Source: Euglena gracilis
Lineage: Eukaryota; Euglenida; Euglenophyceae; Euglenales
NCBI GenBank assembly: GCA_039621445.1
Contig: CP154954.1
Span: 36,627,703-36,691,702, forward strand
Direction: 5' to 3'
DNA length: 64,000 bases
The translations under genes and the position numbers were made by a program. Of this stretch, positions 1 through 10,834 are shown piece by piece (the stretch's first letter is position 1; each line of letters starts with the position of its first letter). The notes under the pieces are model-generated. The model saw nothing but the letters and a program-made list of their open reading frames with translations. It did no database searches and had not been told where the DNA came from.

Positions 1-379
1 AAATACCCTAAAATTGCCCAAAATGCCTTGTATGGATCCGCTTTGGATCACACTACCTCCTCGGCTTGTCACCCCCCATTCCCCCCTTGTGGTCACCCAC
101 CAAACCAGATTCCATGACCCCCGTGGGGTTGGAAACAAGGTTTGGTTGGTTGGCTGAAAGGATCAAAAAGGTTGCCCTTGAAATGTCCAATCCAACATTG
201 CTTTTTTCGAATATTGCAAGATCGCAACCCTGGTGAATGGGCTGAGGGGGCAATGACTTTGACAGGGTGGATGGGACAGGGGGTGCGGGGGGGGGGGGGA
301 CGAGGGGGAAACACCCAAAAGTCGAAATCATTGCCTCGAACCTCACGCAAGACAATGACACCAGAAAACCCATCAGACA

Positions 380-760
380 ATTGGGTGCTGTCTCATTGGG
401 GGTGGGTCGGGTCACGGGAGGGGGGGGTCAGGGGTGGGGTCACGGGGAGGGTCACGGGGGGAACACCACATTTTCTGTGGCCAAATTTGGAACAACCAAA
501 CCCAAAATTTTGGAAAAAATTCTACAAATTAGGAATTCCCACACCAAAATTAGGAATTTGACACCAAATTAAGAATCACCAACCCCAAATTTGAAAAATT
601 TGTGCGTCAAAATTAGGAATCTGCTTGAGAATTTAATCAAATTAGGCACCACCAGCCAAATTTCTTCCTGTAAAAATTTGGCCGAAATGGGTCGTAGGTC
701 GGGCCACAGGGGGGTCACGGGGGGGGGGGGGCACGAGGGGAACACCCCCATTGGTGAGAA
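380..760. repeat. Dispersed AATTAGGAAT-type repeat with GTCACGGGG tracts
   Basis: Short units with AATTAGGAAT or CCAAATTA recur about every 20-40 bases from 500 to 640, flanked on both sides by G-rich tracts built from GTCACGGGG. The same pairing appears around 3715-3775, 7198-7420, 14393-14635, 28280-28560 and 56270-56470, so this is a dispersed family. No open frame with coding character is present. Bases 1-380 hold only G/C runs and shadow frames. Confidence 0.6.
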
Positions 761-1983
761 GACAAGAGACGTTGGAACTCTTAAGGAGAAATGCCTATAA
801 CCTTGGCATGTTGGTTAACTTGGTTGTCAGGGGTGCTAAAACGAGAATGATGTCCAAAAAAAAAATGCTTTAAACACGTTTCACAAAAAGTCAGATTTGC
901 ATCGCAACTCAAATTTTTTCATCATCAATTTTCGCAGGGGGTGTTATGCGGGGGGAGGCTGTGGCCCAACTACCTCCACGCATTTTCTTTGACGTCACTC
1001 AAAATTGTGTGTGTTTTTTCTCTGGTTGATGAAAAAATGTGCCCCGCCAATATTTGGGACGCGGGGGGGGGGACGCAGGGGGGGACGCGGGGGGGGGACG
1101 CAGGGCAAACACCCCCGCAGTTCTCGAATCTGCTTTTCCATCCATCCACCCTGGCCAGGCCTGCTGCCACGTCAAGCCTAGCATATGTGACACACAACTT
1201 TTTTTTGTGATACATGATGGACAATTTTTTTTGGGTGATACACACTTAATGAATCAACCTTGACCCCATGCCCCCCTCCCACGATACGAGACACCGAACC
1301 TTGTCCATGGCCCTCCGGAGTCCCCCCCTAAACCCAGGTATGGGGGAGCGACATAACAATGCTATATATGTGTGTACATTTTGACATATTTCATATGTAG
1401 TCCAGTGTAGTTCATTTTTGGACCCCCAACCCCCTTGTCCAGTTCAGTTCCTGGCTCTTCCAGGGGGGTTCATAGGACCCACCCAGCGCCTGACCGGACA
1501 GGTGTATTTGCCAAAAATTGACCCCAAATGGCCGAATGGCCAAAGATGCCCTTATTTGCAAAATTTTTAACCCTCCCCCCCTATCAGTTGAGTTCGCCCA
1601 AATCTACATATGGGTCCAGCCCCCCCCCCCCCAAATACCTAGCCTCCCTTGGTGATGAAGGCAGCAAAAAAAAACAACAAAAGCACACCTGCAAGGAGCT
1701 TTGACGCATCCTCATTCCTGCATGATAAAAAAAAAGCCCTACAAGAACGATGGGGGGTGTCCGGACCCCCCCCTCCCGCGCCCCAACCTCCCTCTCCCCA
1801 CACTGTGCCCAGCTTCCCCAAGAAAAAAAAAACTCGAAAAAATCGCGACTTTTTTTTAGGCTAAAAAATAGCCCAAAATGACCGTTTCAGGGAAAAAATG
1901 GCAATTTTGGGGGCCGCGCGCTTGGCGTGCGGCCCAAAAAGCATTTTCTTTTCATCAAAAATGGTCCAAAAATGGCCGAGAAA
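761..1983. other. Non-coding spacer, no gene seen
   Basis: The stretch has poly-C/poly-G runs, A/T-rich tracts and a GC hairpin near 1912-1935 (GGCCGCGCGC facing GTGCGGCC). Short open frames here are proline/glycine-rich shadows of the homopolymers. I see no splice-bounded exon or RNA gene. Confidence 0.5.
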
Positions 1984-2190
1984 TGACAAATGAAGTAAAT
2001 GAAGTAAATGAAGTAAATGAAGTAAATGAGGTAAATGAAGTAAATGAGGTAAATGAAGTAAATGAGGTAAATGAGGTAAATGAGGTAAATGAGGTAAATG
2101 AGGTAAATGAAGTAAATGAAGTAAATGAGGTAAATGAAGTAAATGACATAAATGAGGTAAATGAGTAAATGAGGTAAATGAAGTAAATGA
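1984..2190 (+). repeat. 9-bp minisatellite (AAATGAAGT/AAATGAGGT)n
   Basis: About 23 tandem copies of a 9-base unit, mainly AAATGAAGT with AAATGAGGT variants. Because 9 is a multiple of three it reads as an Asn-Glu-Val repeat on one strand and Thr-Ser-Phe on the other, but there is no other coding support. It ends exactly where the direct repeat starting at 2191 begins. Confidence 0.9.
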
Positions 2191-2253
2191 GTTTCACACC
2201 CGTAGGCACTAATCCGGCCGGCACATCGGAATAGCTAGGCCGGGGGTTGCAAC
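2191..2253 (+). repeat. 63-bp direct repeat, copy 1
   Basis: Begins GTTTCACACCCGTAGGCACT and runs through GGCCGGGGGTTGCAA. An almost identical copy lies at 2402-2464, 211 bases downstream, and both are followed by a similar CGGTTTCCAG/CCGATTTCAG tail. The segment between copies (2254-2401) shows nothing recognisable. Confidence 0.85.
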
Positions 2254-2401
2254 GGGAACCCCCAATCGGTTTCCAGTTTTAGGGCCAAAACACGGTTTGC
2301 CATAGGCCCAAGTATGGGGACCAGGCTGTACTGACATTTGGGGTCGTCTTCCACCCCTCCGAAACTGTCGCTATCTTGCTAGTTTTTTGATATCCGCATG
2401 T

Positions 2402-2464
2402 GTTTCACACCCGTAGGCACTAATCCGGCCGGCACATCGGAATAGCTAGGCCGGGGGTTGCAAT
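2402..2464 (+). repeat. 63-bp direct repeat, copy 2
   Basis: Second copy of the repeat at 2191-2253, with one substitution visible near its end (AATGGG versus AACGGG). The downstream stretch 2465-3042 is spacer with poly-C/poly-G runs, two similar AGTGCCCAAATAACGGGGC(G/A) boxes (about 2681 and 2943), and no gene. Confidence 0.85.
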
Positions 2465-3042
2465 GGGAAACCGATTTCAGGACGCGTGCTGCCCGCGCGG
2501 CCGCCCTTGGACCCCGCCGCTCGCCCCCCCCCCCCCCCACCATGCCAAGCCTCCTGAAGGGCAATGCCTCGTTATTTGGGGGGTTTACATTTTTTGTCAA
2601 CACCTTTGATGATAACTTTTGGAACCGCCTCCCTGTATAATTTTTCTTATTTTTTTGAACAAAGCAAATAATGAGTGGGCAGTGCCCAAATAACGGGGCG
2701 GGGGGGGGGGAAGGCCGAAAAAGATGGTTCCAACAACGGGGAACCCTCAGTTTTTTTGGTCCAAGAGGTTAGTGAGGACGAAAATATTCCACAATTCTTG
2801 CCTGCCGCGAGCACATACATGTACATGTGTATACAAACATGCATGCGTATCTGTGTGTATGGCAGGGATTTACCAGTTATCCCCCTAGGGGGGTCCATTG
2901 GTAGTAAAAATCGGGGCAGGATCCAACGTTTGATGATGGCAGGTAGTGCCCAAATAACGGGGCAGGGGGGGAGGTCAAAAAGGTTCATTTGTCTGTAGTG
3001 AGTCAAAAGGATTCGTTAATGTGCAATGAGTACCTTGCCATC

Positions 3043-3123
3043 GGTCAGATGGTCAAGTGGTCAAAGACGCCAGCTTCAAACGCTGGTCTCCTCCAGGCGT
3101 GGGCTCAAATCCCACTCTGATCA
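3043..3123 (+). tRNA. tRNA-Leu (CAA), possibly degenerate
   Basis: A cloverleaf can be folded. The acceptor stem is GGTCAGA with TCTGATC (one G-U pair), then discriminator A. The D arm GTC...GAC contains a good A box (TGGTCAAGTGG). The anticodon stem CCAGC/GCTGG encloses loop TTCAAAC, giving anticodon CAA. A short class II variable arm follows, then T arm GTGGG-CTCAAAT-CCCAC. The anticodon and the class II arm fit tRNA-Leu for UUG codons, and the body resembles eukaryotic tRNA-Leu(CAA). The T loop starts with C instead of the usual T, weakening the B box, so this copy may be a pseudogene or tRNA-derived SINE. It faces a second copy on the other strand 44 bases away. Confidence 0.7.
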
Positions 3124-3167
3124 TTCTTTATTCACCAAAAATGGATTCCTCATCCAGTTGGGGAAAA

Positions 3168-3247
3168 TGATCAGAGTGGAATTTGAACCCACGCCCCCGG
3201 AGACCAGCATTTGAAGCTGGCGTCTTTGACCACCTGACCATCTGACC
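3168..3247 (-). tRNA. tRNA-Leu (CAA)
   Basis: Minus-strand partner of the tRNA at 3043-3123. Acceptor stem GGTCAGA/TCTGATC, anticodon stem CCAGC/GCTGG with loop TTCAAAT (anticodon CAA), short class II variable arm, T arm GTGGG-TTCAAAT-TCCAC. The B box GGTTCAAATTCC is canonical here, whereas the A box has one deviation (TGGTCAGGTGG). No intron is present in the anticodon loop, unlike many eukaryotic tRNA-Leu(CAA) genes. Both copies share TCGGTCAG at their 5' ends, so the pair forms a roughly 205-bp inverted repeat with the 3' ends facing. Confidence 0.75.
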
Positions 3248-4170
3248 GATGACTATCAACAAAGCACATATCATAACTTATAGCTAACCCCTCCAAATTC
3301 TGCCCCCCGTCCCAAAATACGGTGCCTCCTGGACCCCTCACTTTTGACAGGGTTCCAAAAAATATTTGCCGCCCGGGTACAAATTTTTGCCACAAATCCC
3401 ATCACTTTTGCCCTTGAGACCCGAAACTTTTGCCGACTGTAAAATTTTTTTTTTCCGTTAATGTGAAAAGGAAACATTCAACAGAATCAGCATAAATTAA
3501 CAGAAATACGACAAATAAATGTGATCATCAATCCAAATAATACCAATTGAAATTTCACAGGATGTTGCAGACAGCTCTCCAGAAGGAATTTGTTTGATAC
3601 CCAACAAAAAAAACCTTCAACTGTGTTTGGGGAAAGAATGAGAGGTGCGGATGAATGCCTAAACAGTAAAAATCAACAGCAACGTAATGGTTGTGATTCA
3701 CACGAGAGAGTTTGGGGGGTGGTGCGGGTCACAGGGGGGTCACGGGGGGGGGGGGTCACGGGGGGGTCACAGGGGAATTATGCCACTTTGGAGGTAGACG
3801 GGAGGCAGCATCCATGACGTTGCATCCCATCATGAGAACGGCAGCGCGCGTCCTAAAATCGGCGATTTTCGGGTCCAAAAAGTGGTCATTTTTGGTCATT
3901 TTGGCCATTTTTGAACAAAAAAAATGCATTTTTGTATGTTTTTAAGCCCTGCCTTTCAGCTATTTTACAAAAACAAACAAAACGCAAACAAAAATTTTTT
4001 GATTTCATGTGAAGATTTTTTTGTGAAGAAAGAAAGCAAGACACTGTTTTGCTCATGTAGCATGACTTTTTTGAGAAAAATATGGACATTTAAAGTCATG
4101 GGCAGTCCCCCCCCCCCCGCCGCAGGGCCCTCCCTTTGGGTCCGAAAGTGGTCATTTTGGGGGTGAGTTT
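3248..4170. other. Spacer with GTCACGGGG tracts, no gene seen
   Basis: Contains a GGGGTCACGGGGGG block at 3725-3775 related to the one near 410-470, and A/T-rich sequence with many ATTTTTGG words. No splice-bounded exon or RNA gene found. Confidence 0.45.
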
Positions 4171-4337
4171 ATGTCGAAAATTGGTCCTTTTTTTGGAAGG
4201 GAATTTTGTTGGAAGGTAATTTTCTTGACCGTCCCATTTTTTGGGATGCGTGTTGGGCCATTTTTGACAAAATTCCATTTGGGTGTGGAAATGCACCAAC
4301 TTTTGGCACTTTTTTTTAGGGGACAAGAGTTTTGGCC

Positions 4338-4562
4338 ATTTTTGGGTGTGAAGGTGCGTTGGACGTTGGGTGCCAAAAAGGGGTTTGGTTGTCCAAATGG
4401 TGGGGTGAGGACAATTCTTTTCTGTTCTTTTGGGAGGGTTTTCTTCCACAAAAAATTTCATGTTCCCCCTCCCCCTCCTTTTTGCCATGAAATTCTTTCC
4501 TCCTCGCAATCTCCCCTTTTGCCAATGGGGCATATTTTGGGTCAAAATTTTGCCATTGTTTG
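4338..4562 (+). repeat. Dispersed repeat, inverted partner at 63340-63542
   Basis: The segment starting TTTTTGGGTGTGAAGGTGCG and ending near GGGTCAAAATTTTGCC is about 85 percent identical by eye to the reverse complement of 63340-63542, including words such as GACGTTGGGTGCCAAAAAGG and CATGAAATTCTTTCC. The open frames on both strands here are not conserved between the two copies, so I treat it as a non-coding repeat. Confidence 0.7.
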
Positions 4563-5544
4563 TAGGGGTGGAACATTCTGTGGAACATTGTGGAACATTC
4601 TGAGCAGACATTTCAACTGAAAATGGCGGGAGAATGTTTTTGGAGGTGGCAAAAATTTGGAGGACAGAGGCAAAAATTCGAGGTTTTTTGGGCAAAAGAG
4701 AATGGACAGGGGGCAGCGTTTTTTGGACGGGGGGCAAAAATTTTGAAATGAGTGTGCAAATTTTTTTGGGACGGGAGGCAGAAAAAAGGAGAGACCGGGC
4801 AAAATATAGTGAGTGTTAGCTATAATGTGACCCTCACCCCCAGGGTCACTCATTTCAATTGTCATATTTGTATCATGGTTCGGCGTGCCGTGCCGAGGGG
4901 GTCGGCCGACCAAGGGGGGGGGGGCACCCATTTTGCCGTGCCGAGGGCACCATGAACTTCGGCTCGGAGTGTTCCTCCTAGGCCGCTTTCCAAAACACAC
5001 ACGCAGCAAGAAGTGATCTACATTATCCTTCTCACCAAAAAAGTCGAGGACGTGGAACAAGGACTGATGGGCAAAGCACCCGTCTACACATTGTCTCCTC
5101 TCCAGTGACACAAAAGATTTCAAACTATGTCTGTGATGAAGAACCACAGAAGGGTCACTGGATTGAACGTATACATCCGGAACGGGTCCGACCCCCAGGG
5201 GGGGCGGTGGTATACCTTTATGCCAGTAACGGGTTCAGCCCACCCCCCCCATTCCCCATTGACCAATTATTTGACCCCCCTAATTGGCCAATTGCCTCCA
5301 GGACCTGTGGTGCAGAAGTAATTTTTTCTCGGGGGGGGGCTTGACTTGACAAGGTTGAATAATCATTGTTTTTTTTCCCGCCGCCCTTCGGGCAGAGAGA
5401 CCGTAGTTGGGTGTGACAAAAAAATGTGCAATGGAGGCCAGGTAGTCCACTTCGGGACCCCGGGACCCGGCTCCCCCGCTGTTCAGTTCACTTCGGAAGT
5501 GAACAGGTGGGACCCGAGACCCCCCCGTGTGTAGATGTACCACC

Positions 5545-5760
5545 TCCCCCCCCCCTAATTGACCGTGGGACCTCTCCACGGGACCCCCCTTTTGGTCAAT
5601 TAGGGGGGGGGTTCAATTAGGGGGGGGTTGGTCAATTAGGGGGGGGTACCATCAATTAGGGGGTGCTTCAGCACGGAATCCCCCCGGGTAGTCAATTAGG
5701 GGGGGGGGTCGAAAAATTTTTCCCCGGGGCGATCGGTCAATTAGGGGGGGGGGAGGTGGT
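5545..5760 (+). repeat. Tandem TCAATTAGGGGGGG block
   Basis: At least six irregularly spaced copies of (G)TCAATTAGGGGGGG within 220 bases, plus one reverse-complement copy (CCCCCCCTAATTGACC) at its left end. The flanking 4860-5540 and 5760-6210 hold more G/C-run DNA, including pairs of short complementary motifs such as TTCAGTTC/GGAAGTGAACAG, but no gene. Confidence 0.7.
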
Positions 5761-6212
5761 ACCTGCGAAATCCGGAACGACAGGCGAACACCGAAAAGGG
5801 CTTTTTCAAAAAATTTTCGGCGGACCCCCCCCTCCAGGAAGTCAACATGTCCAGTTCAGTTCGGAAATGAACAGGGGGTTCCCAGCCCCCCCCCCCCCCG
5901 GACACTTGGCCCCAATGGAGTGCAATGGCAGTCGAGTTCGGGCCCCAAAACCCCCCTCCCCCCCTTGTCTGGTTGAGTTCGGAACTCGACAGGGGGTCCC
6001 ACGAGCCCCCCCCCGTCTAACCAATCTAGACACCGGAGAACAGGCGGTAAGGTGAAGTTCAGGACCTGCACCCCTTTGTTGGCCAAAATGGCCAACAAAT
6101 GACAAGTTTTCGAAAAAATTCCATGAACCATTAACCTCAAAATGGCCATTTTGGGAGAAAAGGGAGCAAAATTTCACCCATCAAAATTTCACCCCCATCA
6201 AATCGCCGAAGT

Positions 6213-6290
6213 TCACTTGTGAACTTCACCGGTGAACTTCACCGTTGAGCATCCCCCCCCTGGTGAACGTTCACCGGTGAACTTCACCGA
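6213..6290. repeat. Clustered GGTGAACTTCACC palindromes
   Basis: GTGAACTTCACC occurs three times and a related GAACGTTCACC once within 75 bases, giving several overlapping hairpin options. Function unknown; this kind of array is common at termini of foldback elements. Confidence 0.6.
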
Positions 6291-6387
6291 GGCTAAGCGC
6301 GCCGCTCGGGGTGGGGGGGTCCGGGACGCTTCCCCCCCACGCGCCCCTGCGCGGCCGCTTGCGCAGCTGCTCGCCCCCCCCCCCCCT

Positions 6388-6596
6388 CCCCATTGGGGGG
6401 TTGGTACGCCGTGGCGAGGGGGTCCGAATGGGAGGGTAAATGGCGTGGCGAGGGGGTCGGCGACCGGGGGGGGGGGCTGTACCTTCAAAAAATCGTGAAA
6501 ATCCCCGGTGGTGTGGCGAGGGGGTCCGGCTGGGGGGGTAAATGGCGTGGCGAGGCCTTCAGAGAGGGGGGGGGAGGGGTGTACCAATCCCCCATT
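6388..6596 (+). mobile_element. MITE, TGGGGGGTTGGTAC family, copy 1
   Basis: Bounded by ATTGGGGGGTTGGTAC on the left and GTACCAATCCCCCAT on the right. The interior carries repeated GTGGCGAGGGGGTC units. The same arrangement is found in reverse orientation at 62727-62973, where it interrupts a duplicated sequence, so the family is mobile. Non-coding. Confidence 0.7.
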
Positions 6597-7197
6597 GTGC
6601 CTAGCATCCCATGAAAAAAAGTTGTCGCAAAAAATTCGCGATTTTTTTGAGGCCCAAAAATGGTGAAAAATGACCATTTTTGGAGAAATGGTCAAAAATG
6701 GATATTTTTGGACTTTTTGGACATAAAATGGACATGTTAGGGGCCGCGCGCAAAGCGCGCGGCCCAAAGGAGGCTTGGTAGTCAAGTTCGGGTCGCCGAA
6801 CCCCCCCTCCCCCCCCTGTCCGGTTAAGTTCAGACCTCGACAGGAGGGTCCCGCAGCCCCCGGTACTTGGCCCCCCCACAAAATTTTTTTGATCAAAAAT
6901 TGCACTTTTTGGACCCAAAAATCACCGATTTTGGGACGCGTGCCGCCAGCGGCCGCCCTCGGACCCCCCTCCCCCCCTCCCCCCCGCGCGGCCGCTCGCC
7001 CCCCTCAGTCCTCTCGTGAAAGGACTACTCATTCATCCAAAAAAAAAGGGTCCTAAACAAATCCACCGTGAAGTTGTTCCTTTCGGCGAAAGGGTCCTGC
7101 GTTTTAGGGTTTTGGCACCTCGCTGCCTTTCAATGTGGATAGGGGTAATATTGGCATCTTCCCGGTTTTAGGGGGTGTTCCCACTCTGAAGCCGATT

Positions 7198-7420
7198 CCA
7201 AAAAGTACAAAAAACTCCCATTAATTAGGAATCTGCCACTCAATTAGGAATCAAAAGTGTGTCACAAATTCCTAATTAGACCTATTTTTGGACCCAAATG
7301 GCACGCAAAATTCCTAATAAGGATCTAAAATGGAAAGAATGACATCACACAAGTCACACATGACCTATCAAAAAACCCATTTCCCCCCGCGACACCCCCC
7401 GCGACCCTCCCCCGCGACCC
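7198..7420 (+). repeat. Direct repeat R1, copy 1 (partner 14393-14635)
   Basis: Contains AAAAGTACAAAAAA, two AATTAGGAAT words, GACCTATTTT, CCAAATGGCACGCAAA and CACAAGTCACACATGACCT in the same order as 14393-14635. It ends in a CGCGACCCCCC tract in both copies. Non-coding dispersed repeat about 225-240 bp long. Confidence 0.85.
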
Positions 7421-7502
7421 CAACACCCCCTTAGGTGCCTTGTTGGTACCTTGTGGGTCATCTTTGCTGGGTTGTGGGGGAAGTTGTTGGGATGATCCGT
7501 GT

Positions 7503-7612
7503 TGATTTAGCTTGAATAGGGAGAGTGAGTGCCCGTTGGGGGGGTGTCGCCATTTGCAAACGGCTCGGTTTAGAAGCACCACACAAATTGTTCAGATATC
7601 TCCTTGGCCAAT
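7503..7612 (+). repeat. Direct repeat R2, copy 1 (partner 9534-9640)
   Basis: Shares TAGGGAGAGTGAG, GGTGTCG, CATTTGCA, AGAAGCACCACACAA and GATATCTC words in order with 9534-9640. The two copies do not conserve a reading frame, so a coding origin is not supported. Confidence 0.75.
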
Positions 7613-7868
7613 GTCAAGGAACAGGGTTGTTTGGTGAACCAATCTTCGGTTAATCGACCACGACCCCCCTGGTTAGTCGATCGACCAAGGCCCAATCGGT
7701 TAATGCCAATCGGCTCAATCTTTGTTCGGATGAACCTGGGGCCTCTTGGCATTATTGGGAAATAAACAAATCCCATGGAATTTTCAGCTTCCTGCTTGTG
7801 CACGCCATTAATCGGTTAATCGATCGAGGACCCCGGTTGACCACGGTTAATCGACTAGTTGCAAAAGG

Positions 7869-8298
7869 CAGGGCTGGATAGAGGTAGAGGTAGAGGTCAA
7901 AGTCCTCTACCTCTATCTGACCCACCTCTACCTCTACCTCTACCTCTATGTCACCTCTATGTCCATAAAATGTCATAAAATGGCACCAATAAGGGCCACA
8001 AAAGGCTCCAAATGCCTCAAATTTGGCAAATTAGCATCTCAACACATCTTATTTAGGTTAGGAATGAGAAAAAATATCCGGATGGGTGGTTTCAAAAATT
8101 GCCATAAGAGATTTGTGACAAGAATGGCCAATTTCTGATTTTTCCATAAAATTGCCTTCGTTCGGCATAAATTTTCTTTGATAAGCCACTTCCCTTAGAA
8201 GTTTGACATTGAGGTGACATAGAGGGATAGTAGAGGTAGAGGTGACCTCTACCTCTACCTCTACCTCTACCTCTATCCCTCTACCTCTATCCAGCCCT
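7869..8298 (+). mobile_element. hAT-like MITE with TACCTC-repeat ends, 430 bp
   Basis: The ends are inverted repeats (CAGGGCTGGATAGAGG on the left, CCTCTATCCAGCCCT on the right) followed inward by hexamer arrays of TAGAGG/CCTCTA. The flanks repeat GCAAAAGG at 7861-7868 and 8299-8306, an 8-bp target-site duplication typical of hAT transposition. The last terminal base on the right overlaps the duplication. No protein is encoded; the middle is A/T-rich. Confidence 0.85.
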
Positions 8299-8306
8299 GC
8301 AAAAGG

Positions 8307-9533
8307 TCCGGTTAACTCATCAACCCTGCAAGGAAAAAAAAAAAAAAGGGCCTGCAAGACATCTGCTCGGTTTGGCGTTGCTGCAACCAAAAGCAATACC
8401 TTGAGGAGGGGGGCATCGGGGCGATGGCAGTACAGTTGGGGTTTTTTGGGGACCCCCCCCTCCCCCCCCCTGTACAGTTGGGATTTTTGGGACCCCCCCC
8501 CCCCCCTAGTGCCGAACGGTCAGAGACAGATGGCCTTTTTGGACCAAAAATGGCTTTTTTGGACCAAAAAAAGGCCATAAAAATTTTTTCCGGCGCCTTC
8601 GGCGCCGGTTTTTGGCCAATTTTTGAGGGGGGGGGTTGGCAGTACAGTTGGGACCCAGGACCCTCCCCCCCCCTGTGTTGAGACAGTACAGCAAAAAGTG
8701 CCAAAAAATGCAAAAAAATCAGACCTCGGGACCCCCCCTCCCCCCCCCCTGCCAAAGCCCCATCAGGGTTGGCCCTCTTGGCCCTGTCCCAAAACCAAAT
8801 ATTTCTGAAATGAAATATTTTCCCAATCTTTCGAAAGATACCCAATGGAGACTAGGCACGGTGGGGAGCGGGTAGCGCAGCTTCACCCAAAGCGTGCCCC
8901 GGGCCCAGGGAATCGTTTCTTTTGGCCCTCGCCACAAGGAGAACCTTCATGACTCCCCGTGCGTCCATGGGTCGACGGTGTGTATTCGATGGGATATCTA
9001 AAAAGAGCGTCCTGAGTGCTGAAGTGGTCAGAGGAAAACGGGCAAAGCCGAGGCGGAGATTGGGCCTGGCCCACAATATATGGGGGGGGGGACGCTGTGT
9101 GGCTGTGGCTGAATGCCCGTTGAGGACCCTTTCTTTGCAGAAGAATAGACGGGGGTGGGGCGAACCGAATCCACTGACCAGTGGCTCAGCTTCAGTTCAG
9201 GGGAGTCAGGCTATGTACAAAAGGTATAGGGATGGGGCAGTGATGAGAGGTGTTCAAAACACGTCCCGGGGAGGTTGGGTTCTGCTGTGGCTTTGGAACG
9301 GTTCATGAAGGGGCACAAGGTGCCAGCCTTAATATATGTGGAGGGAGGGAGGGAGGGGGAGGTTGTGTGGCGCGGGTGCCCAGCCTTGTGGCATGGTTGC
9401 GTGCCACGCACTGTTTGCATTGGGTTGGATTGTATTCTATTGGGACAATGGTGTTGAGGTTTGGTGACTTTGCTGCCCAGCCTTGCGACGTCCTTGCCGT
9501 CGTTTGCAGGGTTGCGGTGAAATGCGGCGTGTA
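8307..9533. other. Spacer, no supported gene
   Basis: Contains repeated GGCAGTACAGTTGGG boxes (8424-8480, 8636-8655) beside poly-C runs, a GGCGCCTTCGGCGCC hairpin near 8592 and a 128-codon open frame at 8922-9308. That frame is basic and looks coding-like at its start, but I cannot match it to a family and it runs into repeat sequence (GGCGAACCGAATCCA, repeated near 9915). Confidence 0.4.
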
Positions 9534-9640
9534 TTTAGTTTGAGTAGGGAGAGTGAGAGCCTGTGGAGGAGGTGTCGGCATTTGCAGATAGTTCAGTTTA
9601 GAAGCACCACACAAGTTGTTTCGATATCTCTTTGGCTAAC
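9534..9640 (+). repeat. Direct repeat R2, copy 2
   Basis: Second copy of the segment at 7503-7612. It is immediately followed by an inverted-ended element from about 9646. Confidence 0.75.
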
Positions 9641-9645
9641 CGCCC

Positions 9646-9872
9646 CCCCCCCCCTAATAGAAGCACGGGTGCGCTTATAGGGGACCGCCGCCTCCGGCGG
9701 CGGGGGGTGCGCTTCTATTTGGACCCTACCTGCGCGGTTATTGTTGATTTCCTTTAGAAATCCCATCAAAATGGGGGGGGTGTGCTTGTAGCGGACCGCC
9801 GCCTTCGGCGGCGGGGGGTGCGCTTTTATTTGGACCCTGAGCTTGTAGCGGCCCCGTGCTTCTATTAGGGAG
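9646..9872 (+). mobile_element. Inverted-ended element (CCCTAATAGAAGCACGG)
   Basis: The left end CCCCTAATAGAAGCACGGG is complementary to the right end CCCCGTGCTTCTATTAGGG. The interior has two CCGCCGCC(T)CCGGCGGCGG-type hairpins and GTGCGCTT(C/T)TATTTGGACC boxes; a related box lies at 26055-26095 and 26735-26820. No target duplication is clear. From 9873 to 10290 there are further inverted ATAATTGACACCCCC words and no gene. Confidence 0.6.
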
Positions 9873-10284
9873 GGGTTTAGTGTCAAGGAGAGGCCTAAGA
9901 AAAGGAAAATGGTGGTGGGCGAACCGAATCCACCGACCAGTGGCACAGCCTACTGGGTTTGCAGGAGAGGGGGCTATGTACCCCCCCCCCCCCCCCACAA
10001 TTGACACCCCCCCATAATTGACACCCCCCCCCCCGACCGAAAATTTTTTCAGCCGCTCGCGTCCACGGACCAAGGGGTTTGTCAGGAGTCCCTTGTATTT
10101 TGCCTTGTCTGTTCGGACCCCCCCCATAATTGACACCCCCCCATAATTGACACTACCTGGGGTATGGTAGTAGTGAGTGGGGATAAGAGATTAGGAGAGG
10201 TCGGCTCGCGCCGCTGGTTCGTGATCCGCGGTAGAGGTCAGCTCAAAGGAAGGACGGGACGCGGTGGGTGCTTGCCAGGACTTT

Positions 10285-10340
10285 TTTTTTTGGCACGGCT
10301 CGGCACAGCTCGGCACGGCTCGGCTCGGCACGGCTCGTGC
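10285..10340 (+). repeat. 10-bp tandem GGCACGGCTC
   Basis: Five imperfect copies of GGCACGGCTC (with GGCACAGCTC and GGCTCGGCAC variants). A second short array, GGTCGCCCTT, lies at about 10733-10772. The 214-codon open frame across this area is a low-complexity shadow and is not called. Confidence 0.75.
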
Positions 10341-10834
10341 GTGTCTCGCACGTGTTGTGCCCGCGCTTCGCCCGTGCGAGCGCGTTGCCTGTGTCGGCGT
10401 GCTGTCCTTTGCCGTCGGGACGGGTCACAACGAGCCGTTGCACCCGTTGTACCTGTCACTTTTTGGTTTCACTTCGATTCCCGCTGGCCTTGCCCTGAGG
10501 GGCGTGGGCCCTTTTGTGTTTTTTTTTGGTGCTGGAGGGGCTACCTCCTGCCAGGCTCGCGGTTGGGAGCATTGAATGCGAACGGGACCCACATTTGTCC
10601 CATTACTCTTGCTCACCCATCCAGATCCATGGGTGAGACTACCATCACGGTGCCGGTTTGTCGACGTCTTGGGCTCCTGGATCTGGCCTGGGGGGGGTTG
10701 TGGGGGTCGACCATGGTCGGCCCACGGTCGCCTCGGTCGCCCTTGGTCGCCCTTGGTCGCCCTTGGTTGTGGGGGGGGTCGACCGAGAAGGTTGTGGGGG
10801 TCGACTGAGGACGACCATGGTCGACCCGTTTTGG

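Noticed and set aside
267-572. Glycine-rich protein in GTCACGGGG tracts
   Set aside because: Frame exists only because of homopolymer bias; overlapping frames are equally open.
1955-2224. Repetitive NEV or TSF protein
   Set aside because: It is a 9-bp minisatellite without a supported start, neighbours or conserved flanks.
4096-4737. 213-codon minus-strand frame
   Set aside because: Overlaps a dispersed repeat whose second copy at 63.4 kb does not keep the frame; composition is Pro/Lys-rich from A/C runs.
8922-9308. 128-codon basic frame, possible ribosomal protein L28-like start
   Set aside because: The MGRRC...KRAKPRRRLG segment loosely resembles bL28 but lacks the rest of the fold, and it runs into a repeat shared with about 9915.
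10164-10808. 214-codon plus-strand frame
   Set aside because: Crosses GGCACGGCTC and GGTCGCCCTT tandem arrays and ends in repeats; no domain seen.
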